Assembly (NCBI GenBank): GCA_028275265.1
Contig: JAPWUZ010000099.1
Span: 1 to 8,721, forward strand
DNA from: Armatimonadota bacterium
GTDB taxonomy: Bacteria > Armatimonadota > HRBIN16
Reading direction: 5' to 3'
Length of the DNA stretch: 8,721 bases
How positions within the stretch are numbered: the stretch's first letter is position 1; the number at the start of each line of letters is the position of its first letter. The notes under the pieces are model-generated. The model had not been told where the DNA came from and ran no database searches. It saw only the letters and a program-made list of their open reading frames with translations. The translations under genes were made by a program, and so were the position numbers. Positions 1 through 6,821 of the stretch are shown piece after piece.

Positions 1-2162
1 TGGAGCACCGTTGGAGCCCGCCCCCTCGTTCCTGGGACCCCAACGAGAAAGTTGGGTCGGCAGGGTTTGGCGCACGGAACTACATCAATGCAGGCGCGTC
101 CATCGGGTATACCATCTTCTTCGAAAACGTCGCTACCGCTACCGGCGCGGCGCAGACGGTAGTCATCACCGACCGCATTGACCCCGCCCTGTACGACCTG
201 AGCACCTTCTCGTTCGGGCCGATGTGGGTGGGCGGACGGCTCATCAACACACCGCCCAGTGGCACAACCTTCCGCACGGAGGTCGACCTGCGCCCGGCAA
301 ATAACCTGTTGCTGCGCATCACGGGCAATCTCAACACGGTTACCGGCTGGATTGAGTGGCGATTCGAGTCGATAGACCCAGAGACAGGATCGCCCACCCA
401 AGACCCATTAGCGGGCTTCCTGCCGCCCAACCAGAACCCGCCTGATGGCGAGGGCTGGGTGACCTTTAGCGTGCGCCCTAAACCCGACCTATCAGACGGC
501 ACAGAGCTGCGCAACACCGCCACCATCGTCTTCGACGAGAACGAGCCGATTCAGACCAATGTGGTGGTGCATACCATCGACGCCGCACCGCCCACCGCCC
601 GCGTGAGCGCGCTGCCGGAGACACAATCCCTGCCGCGCTTCGTGGTGCGCTGGACGGGTGAAGACACTGGCAGTGGCGTGGCGGAATACAGCGTCTACTA
701 CCGTGAGGACGGCGGTCCGTGGCAGCAGTGGATTGGCGCGACCAGCCGCACGGAGGCGGTGTTCGTCGGACGATTCGGTAGCAGCTACGAGTTCAAGGTG
801 CGTGCGAAAGACTATCTGGGCAACGAGGAACCCGACTCCGACGAGCCGGAGGCGCAAACGCGCGTGGGGCAGGCACCAACCATTCCCGCCGGGCTGCGGC
901 TGGTGACCCTGCCGGTGTTCACGGAAAGCCGCGACACCCGCGCCACGCTGAACACAGAGCCCGCGCAGATAGCGTGGTTTGATCCCACGACCAATCAATA
1001 TACGATTGCACCCGCCGCGGAAACCGTGTTCCAGCCCGGGCGCGCCTTCTGGGTGCGGCTGACGCAGGATACGCAGCCGAACATCACCGGCGAGCTGCCC
1101 GCCATGCATCAGCCCTTCGCGGTGAACCTGCAACCCGGCTGGAACCTGGTCGGCAACCCGTGGCTGACCGAGTGGGAGTGGAACGTGCAGGCGATCCAGG
1201 TGCAGCACAACGGACAAACCGTCTCGCTGAATGATGCCTCGAACCTGGTGGAACCCTACGCCTGGCGGTGGGATGGCAGCCAGTATCAGCTGGTGTACGA
1301 TGCCTCCATCCTGAACGGTGTCACCAACCGCGTGCAGGCGTGGGAGGGGGTGTGGATGTTCGCTCAGCAGCCCGTCCGCCTGCTGATTTCCCCGCCCAGC
1401 ACCCGCGCCGCATCCTCCGGTCGGGCAAGCCGCGGCGAGAAGTCCGGCTGGTCGGTAACACTGTTTGCGCAGGCGCAGGGTAAGGTCGGACAGGTGCTGT
1501 TCGGGGCGGCGGAAGGCACCCGTGGTCTGTCGGTAACGCAGCCGCCGTCGCCACCGGGTGGTGAAGCAGGGTTGCAGATACGCCTGATACGCAACGGACA
1601 TCCGTTGCTGGCAGACGTGCGCACTGACACCCGATCCACCCGAAACACATGGGAGGTGGAGGTGCAGGTACCCGCTGGCGACGATGACAGGGCGACCCTG
1701 TGGTGGCAGAACGTGCATCGCGCCCCACGCGGGGTGAACCCGGTGCTGGTCGACCTGCAGACTGGTGAGCGACGCTTCCTGCGCCACACCAGCTCCTACA
1801 CCTTCGCCGTGAGCCGACAGGGTGGTACCTATCGCTTCCGCATCGAGATGGTGCCGCAGGGCGAGTTGCTGCGCATCACCAACGTGCGCGTCAGTGGTGG
1901 ACGCTCGCAAGGCGCCTACACCCTGTCGTTTGACGTGAACGCAGGTGCGCAGTTGGAGGTGAATGTACTGTCCGCAGGCAAAGTGGTGCGTCGCCTGATG
2001 AACACCATCGCCCGCTCGGCAGGCATCCAGCAGGTGAGCTGGGATGGGCGCGACGCGCAGGGTATCGCCCTGCCTGCGGGAGCGTACATGCTGGAAGTGA
2101 AGGCAACAGGCACCGACGGACAGGTTGCTCGGGTCACCGTGCCCGTCGTGCTGACGCGATAA
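1..2162 (+). CDS. Large modular secreted/surface protein, 5'-truncated by the window edge
   Basis: The frame is open from base 3 to a TAA at 2160-2162, giving 719 visible residues; the true start lies upstream, and the ATG at 222 is internal. Residues 1 to about 193 match a module I know from large secreted bacterial proteins (DUF7619-like, from memory): it opens with DPNEK and YTIFFENVATATGAAQ and ends with IVFDENEPIQTN. Residues 195-286 look like a fibronectin/Ig-like beta-sandwich (TGSGVAEYSVYYRE, then VRAKDYLGNE). Residues 294 to about 470 form a Trp-rich beta module containing GRAFWVRL and PGWNLVGNPW. A basic, Ser-rich linker follows. The last 95 residues or so resemble the FlgD Ig-like domain (VSWDGRDAQG, LPAGAYMLEV), often the C-terminal end of exported proteins and sometimes a sorting domain. 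No catalytic motif is visible, so a structural, adhesive or binding role at the cell surface is inferred. It is the first visible gene of a probable three-gene operon. Confidence 0.85.
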   Translation, partial: EHRWSPPPRSWDPNEKVGSAGFGARNYINAGASIGYTIFFENVATATGAAQTVVITDRIDPALYDLSTFSFGPMWVGGRLINTPPSGTTFRTEVDLRPANNLLLRITGNLNTVTGWIEWRFESIDPETGSPTQDPLAGFLPPNQNPPDGEGWVTFSVRPKPDLSDGTELRNTATIVFDENEPIQTNVVVHTIDAAPPTARVSALPETQSLPRFVVRWTGEDTGSGVAEYSVYYREDGGPWQQWIGATSRTEAVFVGRFGSSYEFKVRAKDYLGNEEPDSDEPEAQTRVGQAPTIPAGLRLVTLPVFTESRDTRATLNTEPAQIAWFDPTTNQYTIAPAAETVFQPGRAFWVRLTQDTQPNITGELPAMHQPFAVNLQPGWNLVGNPWLTEWEWNVQAIQVQHNGQTVSLNDASNLVEPYAWRWDGSQYQLVYDASILNGVTNRVQAWEGVWMFAQQPVRLLISPPSTRAASSGRASRGEKSGWSVTLFAQAQGKVGQVLFGAAEGTRGLSVTQPPSPPGGEAGLQIRLIRNGHPLLADVRTDTRSTRNTWEVEVQVPAGDDDRATLWWQNVHRAPRGVNPVLVDLQTGERRFLRHTSSYTFAVSRQGGTYRFRIEMVPQGELLRITNVRVSGGRSQGAYTLSFDVNAGAQLEVNVLSAGKVVRRLMNTIARSAGIQQVSWDGRDAQGIALPAGAYMLEVKATGTDGQVARVTVPVVLTR

Positions 2163-2172
2163 GGAGGGGGGA

Positions 2173-2559
2173 ATGCCGATGCGGGGGATGCTGACGTTTT
2201 TCATGGTCGCAGTGGCAATCACGTTTGGGGGCTGTGGGATGTTTTTAAGCGAGGAGGGGGTAGCAGATACTACCCCTCCGCTCATCACCAACCTTCAGAC
2301 CCGCTATGTGGAGAATAATCAGCTGGTTGTTCAGGCGGAGGTCACCGACACCGGAAGTGGTGTGGCGCAGGTATGGGTGGTGCGCGTGGGCGTCGGCGAT
2401 GAAGCATCGGAATTAGTGATGCAGAACGCGAGCGGCAATACCTATCGTGCGGTGATTTCATCGCCCACCGTCAGAGTTCGGGTGAAAGCGCGTGACCGCG
2501 CAGGTAACGAAGCACTGTCGGACGAGACGCGCATCATGCCTCCGCCGCCGCCGCTGTGA
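2173..2559 (+). CDS. Small predicted lipoprotein with one Ig/FN3-like domain
   Basis: A 128-residue product. The N-terminus has Arg4, a hydrophobic run (residues 5-18) and a Gly-Gly-Cys at 19-21, which fits a signal-peptidase II lipobox; Phe at -3 is unusual, so lipidation is likely but not certain. Residues 34 to about 120 form one beta-sandwich-like domain: TPPLITN start, DTGSGVAQV in the middle, VRVKARDRAGNEALSDE near the end. The same landmarks occur in the second domain of the preceding gene, so the two are probably related modules. The C-terminus is a short proline run (PPPPPL). The start is supported by GGAGG at 2163-2167, five bases before the ATG; a second ATG at 2179 is less well spaced. 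It begins 10 bases after the upstream stop, so co-transcription is likely. The function is unknown; anchoring or partnering the large surface protein is an inference. Confidence 0.8.
   Translation: MPMRGMLTFFMVAVAITFGGCGMFLSEEGVADTTPPLITNLQTRYVENNQLVVQAEVTDTGSGVAQVWVVRVGVGDEASELVMQNASGNTYRAVISSPTVRVRVKARDRAGNEALSDETRIMPPPPPL
2253..2279 (+). other. Intragenic hairpin in the lipoprotein coding region
   Basis: GGAGGGGGTAG (2253-2263) can pair with CTACCCCTCC (2270-2279) over 10 bp with one bulged G and a six-base loop. It lies just after the lipobox codons, about 80 bases into the gene. Its stability suggests an effect on translation or mRNA decay, but chance in GC-rich coding DNA is possible, and no U-tract follows that would make it a terminator. 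Confidence 0.4.
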
Positions 2560-2577
2560 TCGAGAAGGAGGTATTCT

Positions 2578-4140
2578 ATGAGAACAACGTTGTATGGTAT
2601 TGCCCTGCTACTGGTAACTATCTGCGGATGGCATCCGGTGTGGGCGCAGTCATCGTCCACGCTCAAGATGTCGGAAGTGGTAGACCGGCTGCACGGTGTG
2701 GCTTATCCTGCCAAAGAGGGGTGGGCCGGGAAACCGTGTGGCAACGCCTATCTCCTGCATGATACCTTCCACTTCATTCTGATCCGTGCGACGCGCTACG
2801 ACGGCAACCTCCAGAAGCTGGCGCAGTCCTGGGTGTCTGAACGCAAAGCGCTGGGAGCCGGGTTCCGTCACGACCGGTATGCCTTCCGCCGAGTGGGCAA
2901 AGGGGTGGTGCTGGTCGGAGAGGGTTTGGGTTATCCCTATGCCCTACATCCGACGATGTCCGTCAATTTCGGGCTGGCGGGTACCTCGCCGCCAGAGCCG
3001 TATCGCGAAATCACCGCCATCCTGCCGGGTGAGAAGATGGCGCTACTGGTGACCCTCTTGTTTCCAGAGAAGACCGAGAAAGCCAAACTGGATGAGATGG
3101 TAAGCCTGTTGCGGGGGGTGCGTTTCTTGCCTGCAAAGGAGATGGTATCCTGGCGCAAAGAGGTAATCCGTGACCCCGAGGTGGGTATGGAAGCGGCGAC
3201 CCTGCACGTACCCGAAGGGTTTTCCATGCAGGGAGGAGTTATTCGGCAGGGCACAAAGCGAGTGCCGGTGCTAATAGTGCAGAAGGGCGAGCAGATGTTG
3301 CGTATCGACGCGCTTGATGTGACGTCGATGGTCATCCAGACTGGCTTCGGAGGCAACGCCACCACCATCATCACCATCGATGGACAAAGCACCCAACTCC
3401 CGCAGCCCTTGATGCTTTCTTCGGAGGAGGATGTCATCCAGTTGTTGCTCGCGCTCTGGGAAGGTGAAACGGGGCAGAAGTGGGAATTGAAAGAGCGACA
3501 GAGCTTGCCTATGAACGCTTTGGAGCAGCAGATTGCCTCGAGAGCCCCTGGCTTGCCGATGATGCCACCCGGTATGCGAGGCAGTTCGGTGAAACTGGCA
3601 CTGCTGGCTCAGAGTGGCTCGCGGACCCGGGTGGCGCAGGTGCAGGGCACTTTGGTCACCAGAGGGCAAATGGACTACATTGCCAGCACGCAAGACGTCT
3701 CTGCAGACTTGATGGTATTTACTTTGCAGGCTCCGACGGACGAGTTTGCGCAGGTGTATGGGATTTTTCATGGTGTGCTATCCAGTTGGACGACCAACCC
3801 GCAACTTGCGTTGTCCGCCTTGCAACGATACACCGACGATTCGCGGCGGTTAACCGAGATGGTGCTGCAAATGACGAAAGAGCAAAACGAGTTCAACAGC
3901 CGCATGGCAACTGCGTGGAGCAACGTGCTGAGTGACCAGACATACGTGAAAGACCCGCAAACTGCCGAAGTGGCCCGTGTCTATAAACAGTCTTGGGAGA
4001 GCGGTGGTTTCTGGCGAGAGCCTATCTTCGGTGAGACGTTGCTCGGCGGGGTGCGCGAGGGAAGCAAGCTTGAAGAGCTGCTCAAAATGGAAGGCTGGCG
4101 CAGACTGCAGGAATCGCTGGAGGGCTTCCCCCAGAAGTAG
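2578..4140 (+). CDS. Exported protein of unknown function, 520 residues
   Basis: The start is well supported: AAGGAGGT at 2565-2572 sits five bases before the ATG and 18 bases separate it from the upstream stop. Residues 1-23 are a typical Sec signal peptide (basic Arg2, hydrophobic core 5-16, VWA cleavage site before Gln24). Residues 30 to about 190 have the rhythm of a PsbP/DcrB-like alpha-beta domain: a Tyr-rich strand region, a helix with LAQSWVSERK, and a closing helix plus strand with LLRGVRFLP. Residues 205 to about 410 look like a second, related beta-rich region (LHVPEGFSM, then VYGIFHGVLSSW). From about 420 the chain is helical and charged, then ends in a segment with Trp447, Asp459-Pro460 and Trp479. 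I recall a similar tail in secreted bacterial proteins of unknown function, but cannot name the family with certainty. No catalytic motif or membrane anchor is seen. Last gene of the probable exported-protein operon. Confidence 0.8.
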   Translation: MRTTLYGIALLLVTICGWHPVWAQSSSTLKMSEVVDRLHGVAYPAKEGWAGKPCGNAYLLHDTFHFILIRATRYDGNLQKLAQSWVSERKALGAGFRHDRYAFRRVGKGVVLVGEGLGYPYALHPTMSVNFGLAGTSPPEPYREITAILPGEKMALLVTLLFPEKTEKAKLDEMVSLLRGVRFLPAKEMVSWRKEVIRDPEVGMEAATLHVPEGFSMQGGVIRQGTKRVPVLIVQKGEQMLRIDALDVTSMVIQTGFGGNATTIITIDGQSTQLPQPLMLSSEEDVIQLLLALWEGETGQKWELKERQSLPMNALEQQIASRAPGLPMMPPGMRGSSVKLALLAQSGSRTRVAQVQGTLVTRGQMDYIASTQDVSADLMVFTLQAPTDEFAQVYGIFHGVLSSWTTNPQLALSALQRYTDDSRRLTEMVLQMTKEQNEFNSRMATAWSNVLSDQTYVKDPQTAEVARVYKQSWESGGFWREPIFGETLLGGVREGSKLEELLKMEGWRRLQESLEGFPQK

Positions 4141-4349
4141 TCCCCAGACACGTTCACGGCGCGGTGAGGCTTGCAGTGCACGCATCCAGCAGGTAAAATC
4201 GTTCCAGTCGACCGCGAAGGAGGCAACGTGCCCCATGCCTGCACAAGTATCCACCGCTTCCTGCGAAGCATTTGGCTGGAGTGTTGCGAGCACCATAGCC
4301 AATTTGTCATTGACGGCGTTGTTTATCTGAGCCATCTGGATGCCGCCTT
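4141..4349. other. Unassigned stretch between the exported operon and the zinc-ribbon fragment
   Basis: No gene can be supported here. On the plus strand GGAGG at about 4216-4220 precedes a GTG at 4228, but the resulting frame has no recognisable protein features. On the minus strand an ATG at 4335 (AINNAVNDKLAMVLATL-like start, preceded by an AGGCGG site) opens a frame that runs about 65 codons before entering the antisense of the 520-residue gene. That frame reads moderately protein-like and could be a decayed gene end, but no family is recognised. No strong rho-independent terminator for the upstream operon is visible. Confidence 0.4.
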
Positions 4350-4622
4350 TTGGGGAAACGAGCGCAGTATGACCACGCAAAGGTATCCAGTAAGAACGTC
4401 ATCGTTCTGGCACGGAACAGACCGCCAGACATTCGTTGCGATAACTGTGGTCAGCCCGCGAAGTGGATTTGCAGGCTGTGCAACTGGGAGGGCTTGGGTT
4501 GGCTGTGCGAACAGTGTACGCCGCAGCATGAGTGCGGAGAGGAAATGCTACTCCCTGTTGTCAACTCGCCGCGAGTGGGAGTATGTGGCTACACCGGCAG
4601 TCGCAGATGGGGTGATGAATGA
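4350..4622 (+). CDS. Short zinc-ribbon protein, probably the C-terminal remnant of a larger gene
   Basis: An open frame of 90 codons with a TTG at 4350 as the only possible start; an in-frame TGA at 4311 blocks extension and no Shine-Dalgarno site is visible. The body is rich in metal ligands: Cys30/Cys33, Cys41/Cys44, Cys53/Cys56, His60, Cys62 and Cys79, which could hold two zinc ions. The segment EEMLLPVVNSPRVGVCGYTG is distinctive. I recall it from the C-terminal zinc-binding tail of some pRiA4b ORF-3-like (TnpR passenger-like) proteins, though this is from memory. No sequence resembling the N-terminal domain of such proteins occurs upstream in any frame I read. The likeliest reading is a 5'-truncated pseudogene; an independent small zinc protein is the alternative. 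The Cys pattern makes it very unlikely to be a random open frame. Confidence 0.6.
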   Translation: MGKRAQYDHAKVSSKNVIVLARNRPPDIRCDNCGQPAKWICRLCNWEGLGWLCEQCTPQHECGEEMLLPVVNSPRVGVCGYTGSRRWGDE

Positions 4623-4631
4623 CGCGACATC

Positions 4632-4661
4632 TTGACTCCGACTGGCTTATCGTGATATCCT
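4632..4661 (+). promoter_or_regulatory. Predicted sigma70-type promoter for lysA
   Basis: TTGACT (4632-4637, five of six consensus bases) is followed after 18 bases by TATCCT (4656-4661, four of six), with a TG at 4653-4654 giving an extended -10. It lies about 45 bases upstream of the lysA start, in the right orientation, just after the zinc-ribbon fragment ends. It would give a 5' leader of roughly 35 bases. This is a match by eye only. Confidence 0.45.
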
Positions 4662-4694
4662 TTCCCCTGAACACACAGATTTCACTATCGGTTT

Positions 4695-4704
4695 GAGGGG
4701 AAGG
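4695..4704 (+). promoter_or_regulatory. Ribosome binding site that selects the lysA start
   Basis: The purine run GAGGGGAAGG lies immediately before the ATG at 4705, with GAGG centred about eight bases upstream. The alternative in-frame TTG at 4693 overlaps this site and has no Shine-Dalgarno sequence of its own, so ATG 4705 is preferred. Confidence 0.55.
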
Positions 4705-6057
4705 ATGTTGCTGTTAGGCACGCAACGGATTAACGAGCAAGGACATCTGGAAATCGGTGGGTGCGACGCGGTAGAGCTGGCAAGACAGTTCGGCACCCCG
4801 CTTTACGTACTGGACGAAGCCACTTTTCGGCAGAACATGCGCGATTACCGCCGCGCCTTCGACAAACGCTATCCCCGCAATGAAATCGCCTACGCAGGCA
4901 AGGCGTTACTGTGCATGGCGGTCGCTCGTATCGTGGCGCAGGAAGGTTACGACCTGGACGTGGCGTCAGCAGGCGAGCTGTACACCGCGCTGAAGGCAGG
5001 CTTCCCGCCAGAGAAGGTGGTTTTCCACGGCAACAATAAATCGCTGTTCGAGTTGCACATGGCGGTGCAGCATGGGGTGGGACGTATCGTGGTGGATAAC
5101 CTGCTGGAGCTGGAGATGCTGGAGCGGGTTGCTGCCGAGGCGGGCAAGCAGGTGTCCATCCTGATTCGCGTCACTCCGGGCATCGACCCCCACACGCACC
5201 GCTTCATCCGCACTGGACAGGCGGACACCAAGTTCGGCTTGAACATCCGCAACGGTTACGCGCTGGAGGGGGTTCGCCGCGCGCTGGCGCTGCCGCACCT
5301 GCGCGTGAAGGGCATCCACTGCCACGTCGGCTCGCAGCTGCTGGACACCGAGGCGCAGGAGCGAGCGGTGAAGATCATGGTGGACTTCATGCATACCCTG
5401 CGCAAACAGCTGAACTACATCGTGGAGGAGCTGAACATCGGGGGCGGGCTGGGCATTCGCTACATCGAGAGCCATCAGCCGCCGACCTTCGAGGAATACG
5501 CAGAGCGTATCGTCGGGGTACTGACCCAGCAACTGGAACGACGCAACCTCCCCTACCCCACACTGCTGCAGGAGCCGGGCCGCGCTCTGGTGGGAGAGGC
5601 GGGTGTGACGCTTTACACTATCGGTGCGATCAAGCAGGTTCCCATTCACCAGCCGCCTGGCACTCGCACCTACGTAGCGGTCGACGGCGGCATGTCCGAT
5701 AACCCGCGCCCGCAGCTCTACGATGCCGTGTATACCGCGCTGGTGGCGAATAAGGCAAACCAGCCGGCGGATACCGTCGTGACTATCGCGGGCAAGCACT
5801 GTGAAACCGATATTTTGATACGGAACGTCGCCATCGCTCAGCCGGAACCGGGCGACATTCTGGCGGTTCCATCTACAGGCGCATACAATTACGCCATGAG
5901 CAGCAACTACAACCGCTTCCCGCGCCCGGCGATGGTGCTGGTGAACGCAGGACATGCCGAGGTCATCGTGGAGCGCGAGACGTTGGATGACCTGCTCGCG
6001 CATGACCGCATCCCGGAACGGCTGCGGTCGGAGCAACCGGTGATGGAAAGAGCGTAA
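4705..6057 (+). CDS. lysA: Diaminopimelate decarboxylase
   Basis: A PLP-dependent fold-III enzyme that converts meso-2,6-diaminopimelate to L-lysine and CO2 in the cytoplasm, the last step of lysine synthesis. With the ATG at 4705 the product is 450 residues, slightly longer than many family members. The expected landmarks appear in order: Lys66 in YAGKA (Schiff-base lysine), HVGSQ at 207-211, the phosphate-binding GGG at 246-248, EPGR at 290-293, Cys366-Glu367 in the motif that completes the partner subunit's active site, and Tyr394 in GAYNYAMSSNYN near the end. The Cys motif reads GKHCETD rather than the usual GPxCESxD, a mild variation that keeps both key residues. A related ornithine or carboxynorspermidine decarboxylase is possible but less likely, given the good fit to LysA. 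It appears to have its own promoter and is followed by a hairpin, which suggests monocistronic expression. Confidence 0.93.
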   Translation: MLLLGTQRINEQGHLEIGGCDAVELARQFGTPLYVLDEATFRQNMRDYRRAFDKRYPRNEIAYAGKALLCMAVARIVAQEGYDLDVASAGELYTALKAGFPPEKVVFHGNNKSLFELHMAVQHGVGRIVVDNLLELEMLERVAAEAGKQVSILIRVTPGIDPHTHRFIRTGQADTKFGLNIRNGYALEGVRRALALPHLRVKGIHCHVGSQLLDTEAQERAVKIMVDFMHTLRKQLNYIVEELNIGGGLGIRYIESHQPPTFEEYAERIVGVLTQQLERRNLPYPTLLQEPGRALVGEAGVTLYTIGAIKQVPIHQPPGTRTYVAVDGGMSDNPRPQLYDAVYTALVANKANQPADTVVTIAGKHCETDILIRNVAIAQPEPGDILAVPSTGAYNYAMSSNYNRFPRPAMVLVNAGHAEVIVERETLDDLLAHDRIPERLRSEQPVMERA

Positions 6058-6079
6058 ACCGGAAGCGTTTGGAGACCGT

Positions 6080-6110
6080 CTGGCGCGTTCGGAAATGCGG
6101 AACGCGCCAG
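6080..6110 (+). terminator. Perfect 11-bp hairpin between lysA and the M50 gene
   Basis: CTGGCGCGTTC (6080-6090) and GAACGCGCCAG (6100-6110) are exact inverted repeats around a nine-base loop, beginning 22 bases after the lysA stop. The stem is GC-rich, but only a weak T stretch (CGATTTG) follows. It may be a terminator lacking a proper U-tract, a 3'-end stabiliser of the lysA transcript, or a structure in the leader of the next gene. Confidence 0.55.
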
Positions 6111-6171
6111 CGATTTGCTGCGTATATCAAAGCGCAAGCACCAAGGATTCTAAAGAGGTCTGTTCGGTCAG

Positions 6172-6807
6172 ATGGGAAATCTGGACTGGAACTTCATCTT
6201 TATGCAAATACTGGCGTTCGTGCTGTGCATTACCGTGCACGAGTTCGCACACGCCATTACGGCATATCGTCTCGGCGACCACACCCCCAAGCTTCAGGGA
6301 CGCATTTCGCTGAACCCGCTGGACCATCTGGACCCACTGGGCACGTTGATGCTGGTGCTGATGGCGGTGACGGGCGCACGCGGCATCGGCTGGGGCAAAG
6401 CGGTGCAGGTAAATCCGGCGAACTTCCGCCATCCCCGCCGGGATATGATGCTGGTAGCGGCGGCGGGACCCTTCTCCAACCTGGTGTTCGCCATACTTCT
6501 GGCAGTGACAGCACGCCTCTTCGCACCCGGTATGACGCCCAGCCTGGCGCAGTTTATGGTCTACATGGTGTATATGAACATCGGGCTGATGTTCTTCAAC
6601 CTGATACCCGTAGCTCCGCTGGACGGTTCCAAGATTCTGGCTGGCTTGCTCCCCGCCGATGCGGCATACCGCTATGAGCTGGCGATGTTCCGCGTCGGTC
6701 CCATCCTGCTGCTGTTGCTGGTGTTTGTGGTACCGGGCGTGCTGTCGTTGCTGGTAGGACTGCCCACCGCAATGGTCGTGTCCCGCCTGCTGGGAACAGG
6801 GTTGTAA
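6172..6807 (+). CDS. Minimal M50 (site-2 protease type) membrane metalloprotease
   Basis: A 211-residue, strongly hydrophobic protein with about five predicted membrane segments (about 8-28, 55-70, 93-115, 125-148 and 176-206). The zinc site is intact: HEFAH at 23-27 in the first membrane segment, and NLIPVAPLDG at 143-152 with Asp151 as the expected third ligand. Family signatures GWGKAVQVNP, FRHPRRD and AAAGPFSN lie between them. The family cleaves membrane-embedded substrates. This short form, like B. subtilis YwhC, lacks the PDZ domains of RseP or the CBS domains of SpoIVFB-like proteins, and its substrate is unknown. The ATG at 6172 has only a loosely spaced AAGAGGT (6153-6159), 12 bases upstream, which predicts modest translation. 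It sits 114 bases after lysA, beyond the hairpin, so read-through from lysA is possible but not required. Its end is 14 bases from the end of the convergent glycosidase gene. Confidence 0.9.
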   Translation: MGNLDWNFIFMQILAFVLCITVHEFAHAITAYRLGDHTPKLQGRISLNPLDHLDPLGTLMLVLMAVTGARGIGWGKAVQVNPANFRHPRRDMMLVAAAGPFSNLVFAILLAVTARLFAPGMTPSLAQFMVYMVYMNIGLMFFNLIPVAPLDGSKILAGLLPADAAYRYELAMFRVGPILLLLLVFVVPGVLSLLVGLPTAMVVSRLLGTGL

Positions 6808-6821
6808 GCACGAACGAGCCC

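Noticed and set aside
492..2291. Long minus-strand open frame (599 codons) opposite the large surface protein
   Set aside because: It is antisense to a frame with clear domain motifs, its product is His/Arg/Gly-rich without recognisable features, and long antisense frames are common in GC-rich DNA.
4150..4185. Possible terminator after the exported operon (TCAC/GTGA and the palindromic GTGCAC nearby)
   Set aside because: Stems are only four to six base pairs and no T run follows, so it is not supportable as a terminator.
3850..4380. Minus-strand open frame of 176 codons
   Set aside because: More than half lies antisense to the well-supported 520-residue gene. Only the first 65 codons or so are free, and no family is recognised; it is noted as a possible remnant, not a gene.
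4228..4635. GTG-initiated plus-strand frame behind a GGAGG site
   Set aside because: It overlaps the zinc-ribbon frame, whose Cys pattern is clearly the meaningful one, and its own translation shows no recognisable features.
4966..6036. Minus-strand open frame of 356 codons opposite lysA
   Set aside because: Shadow of lysA, whose motifs are all in the plus-strand frame.
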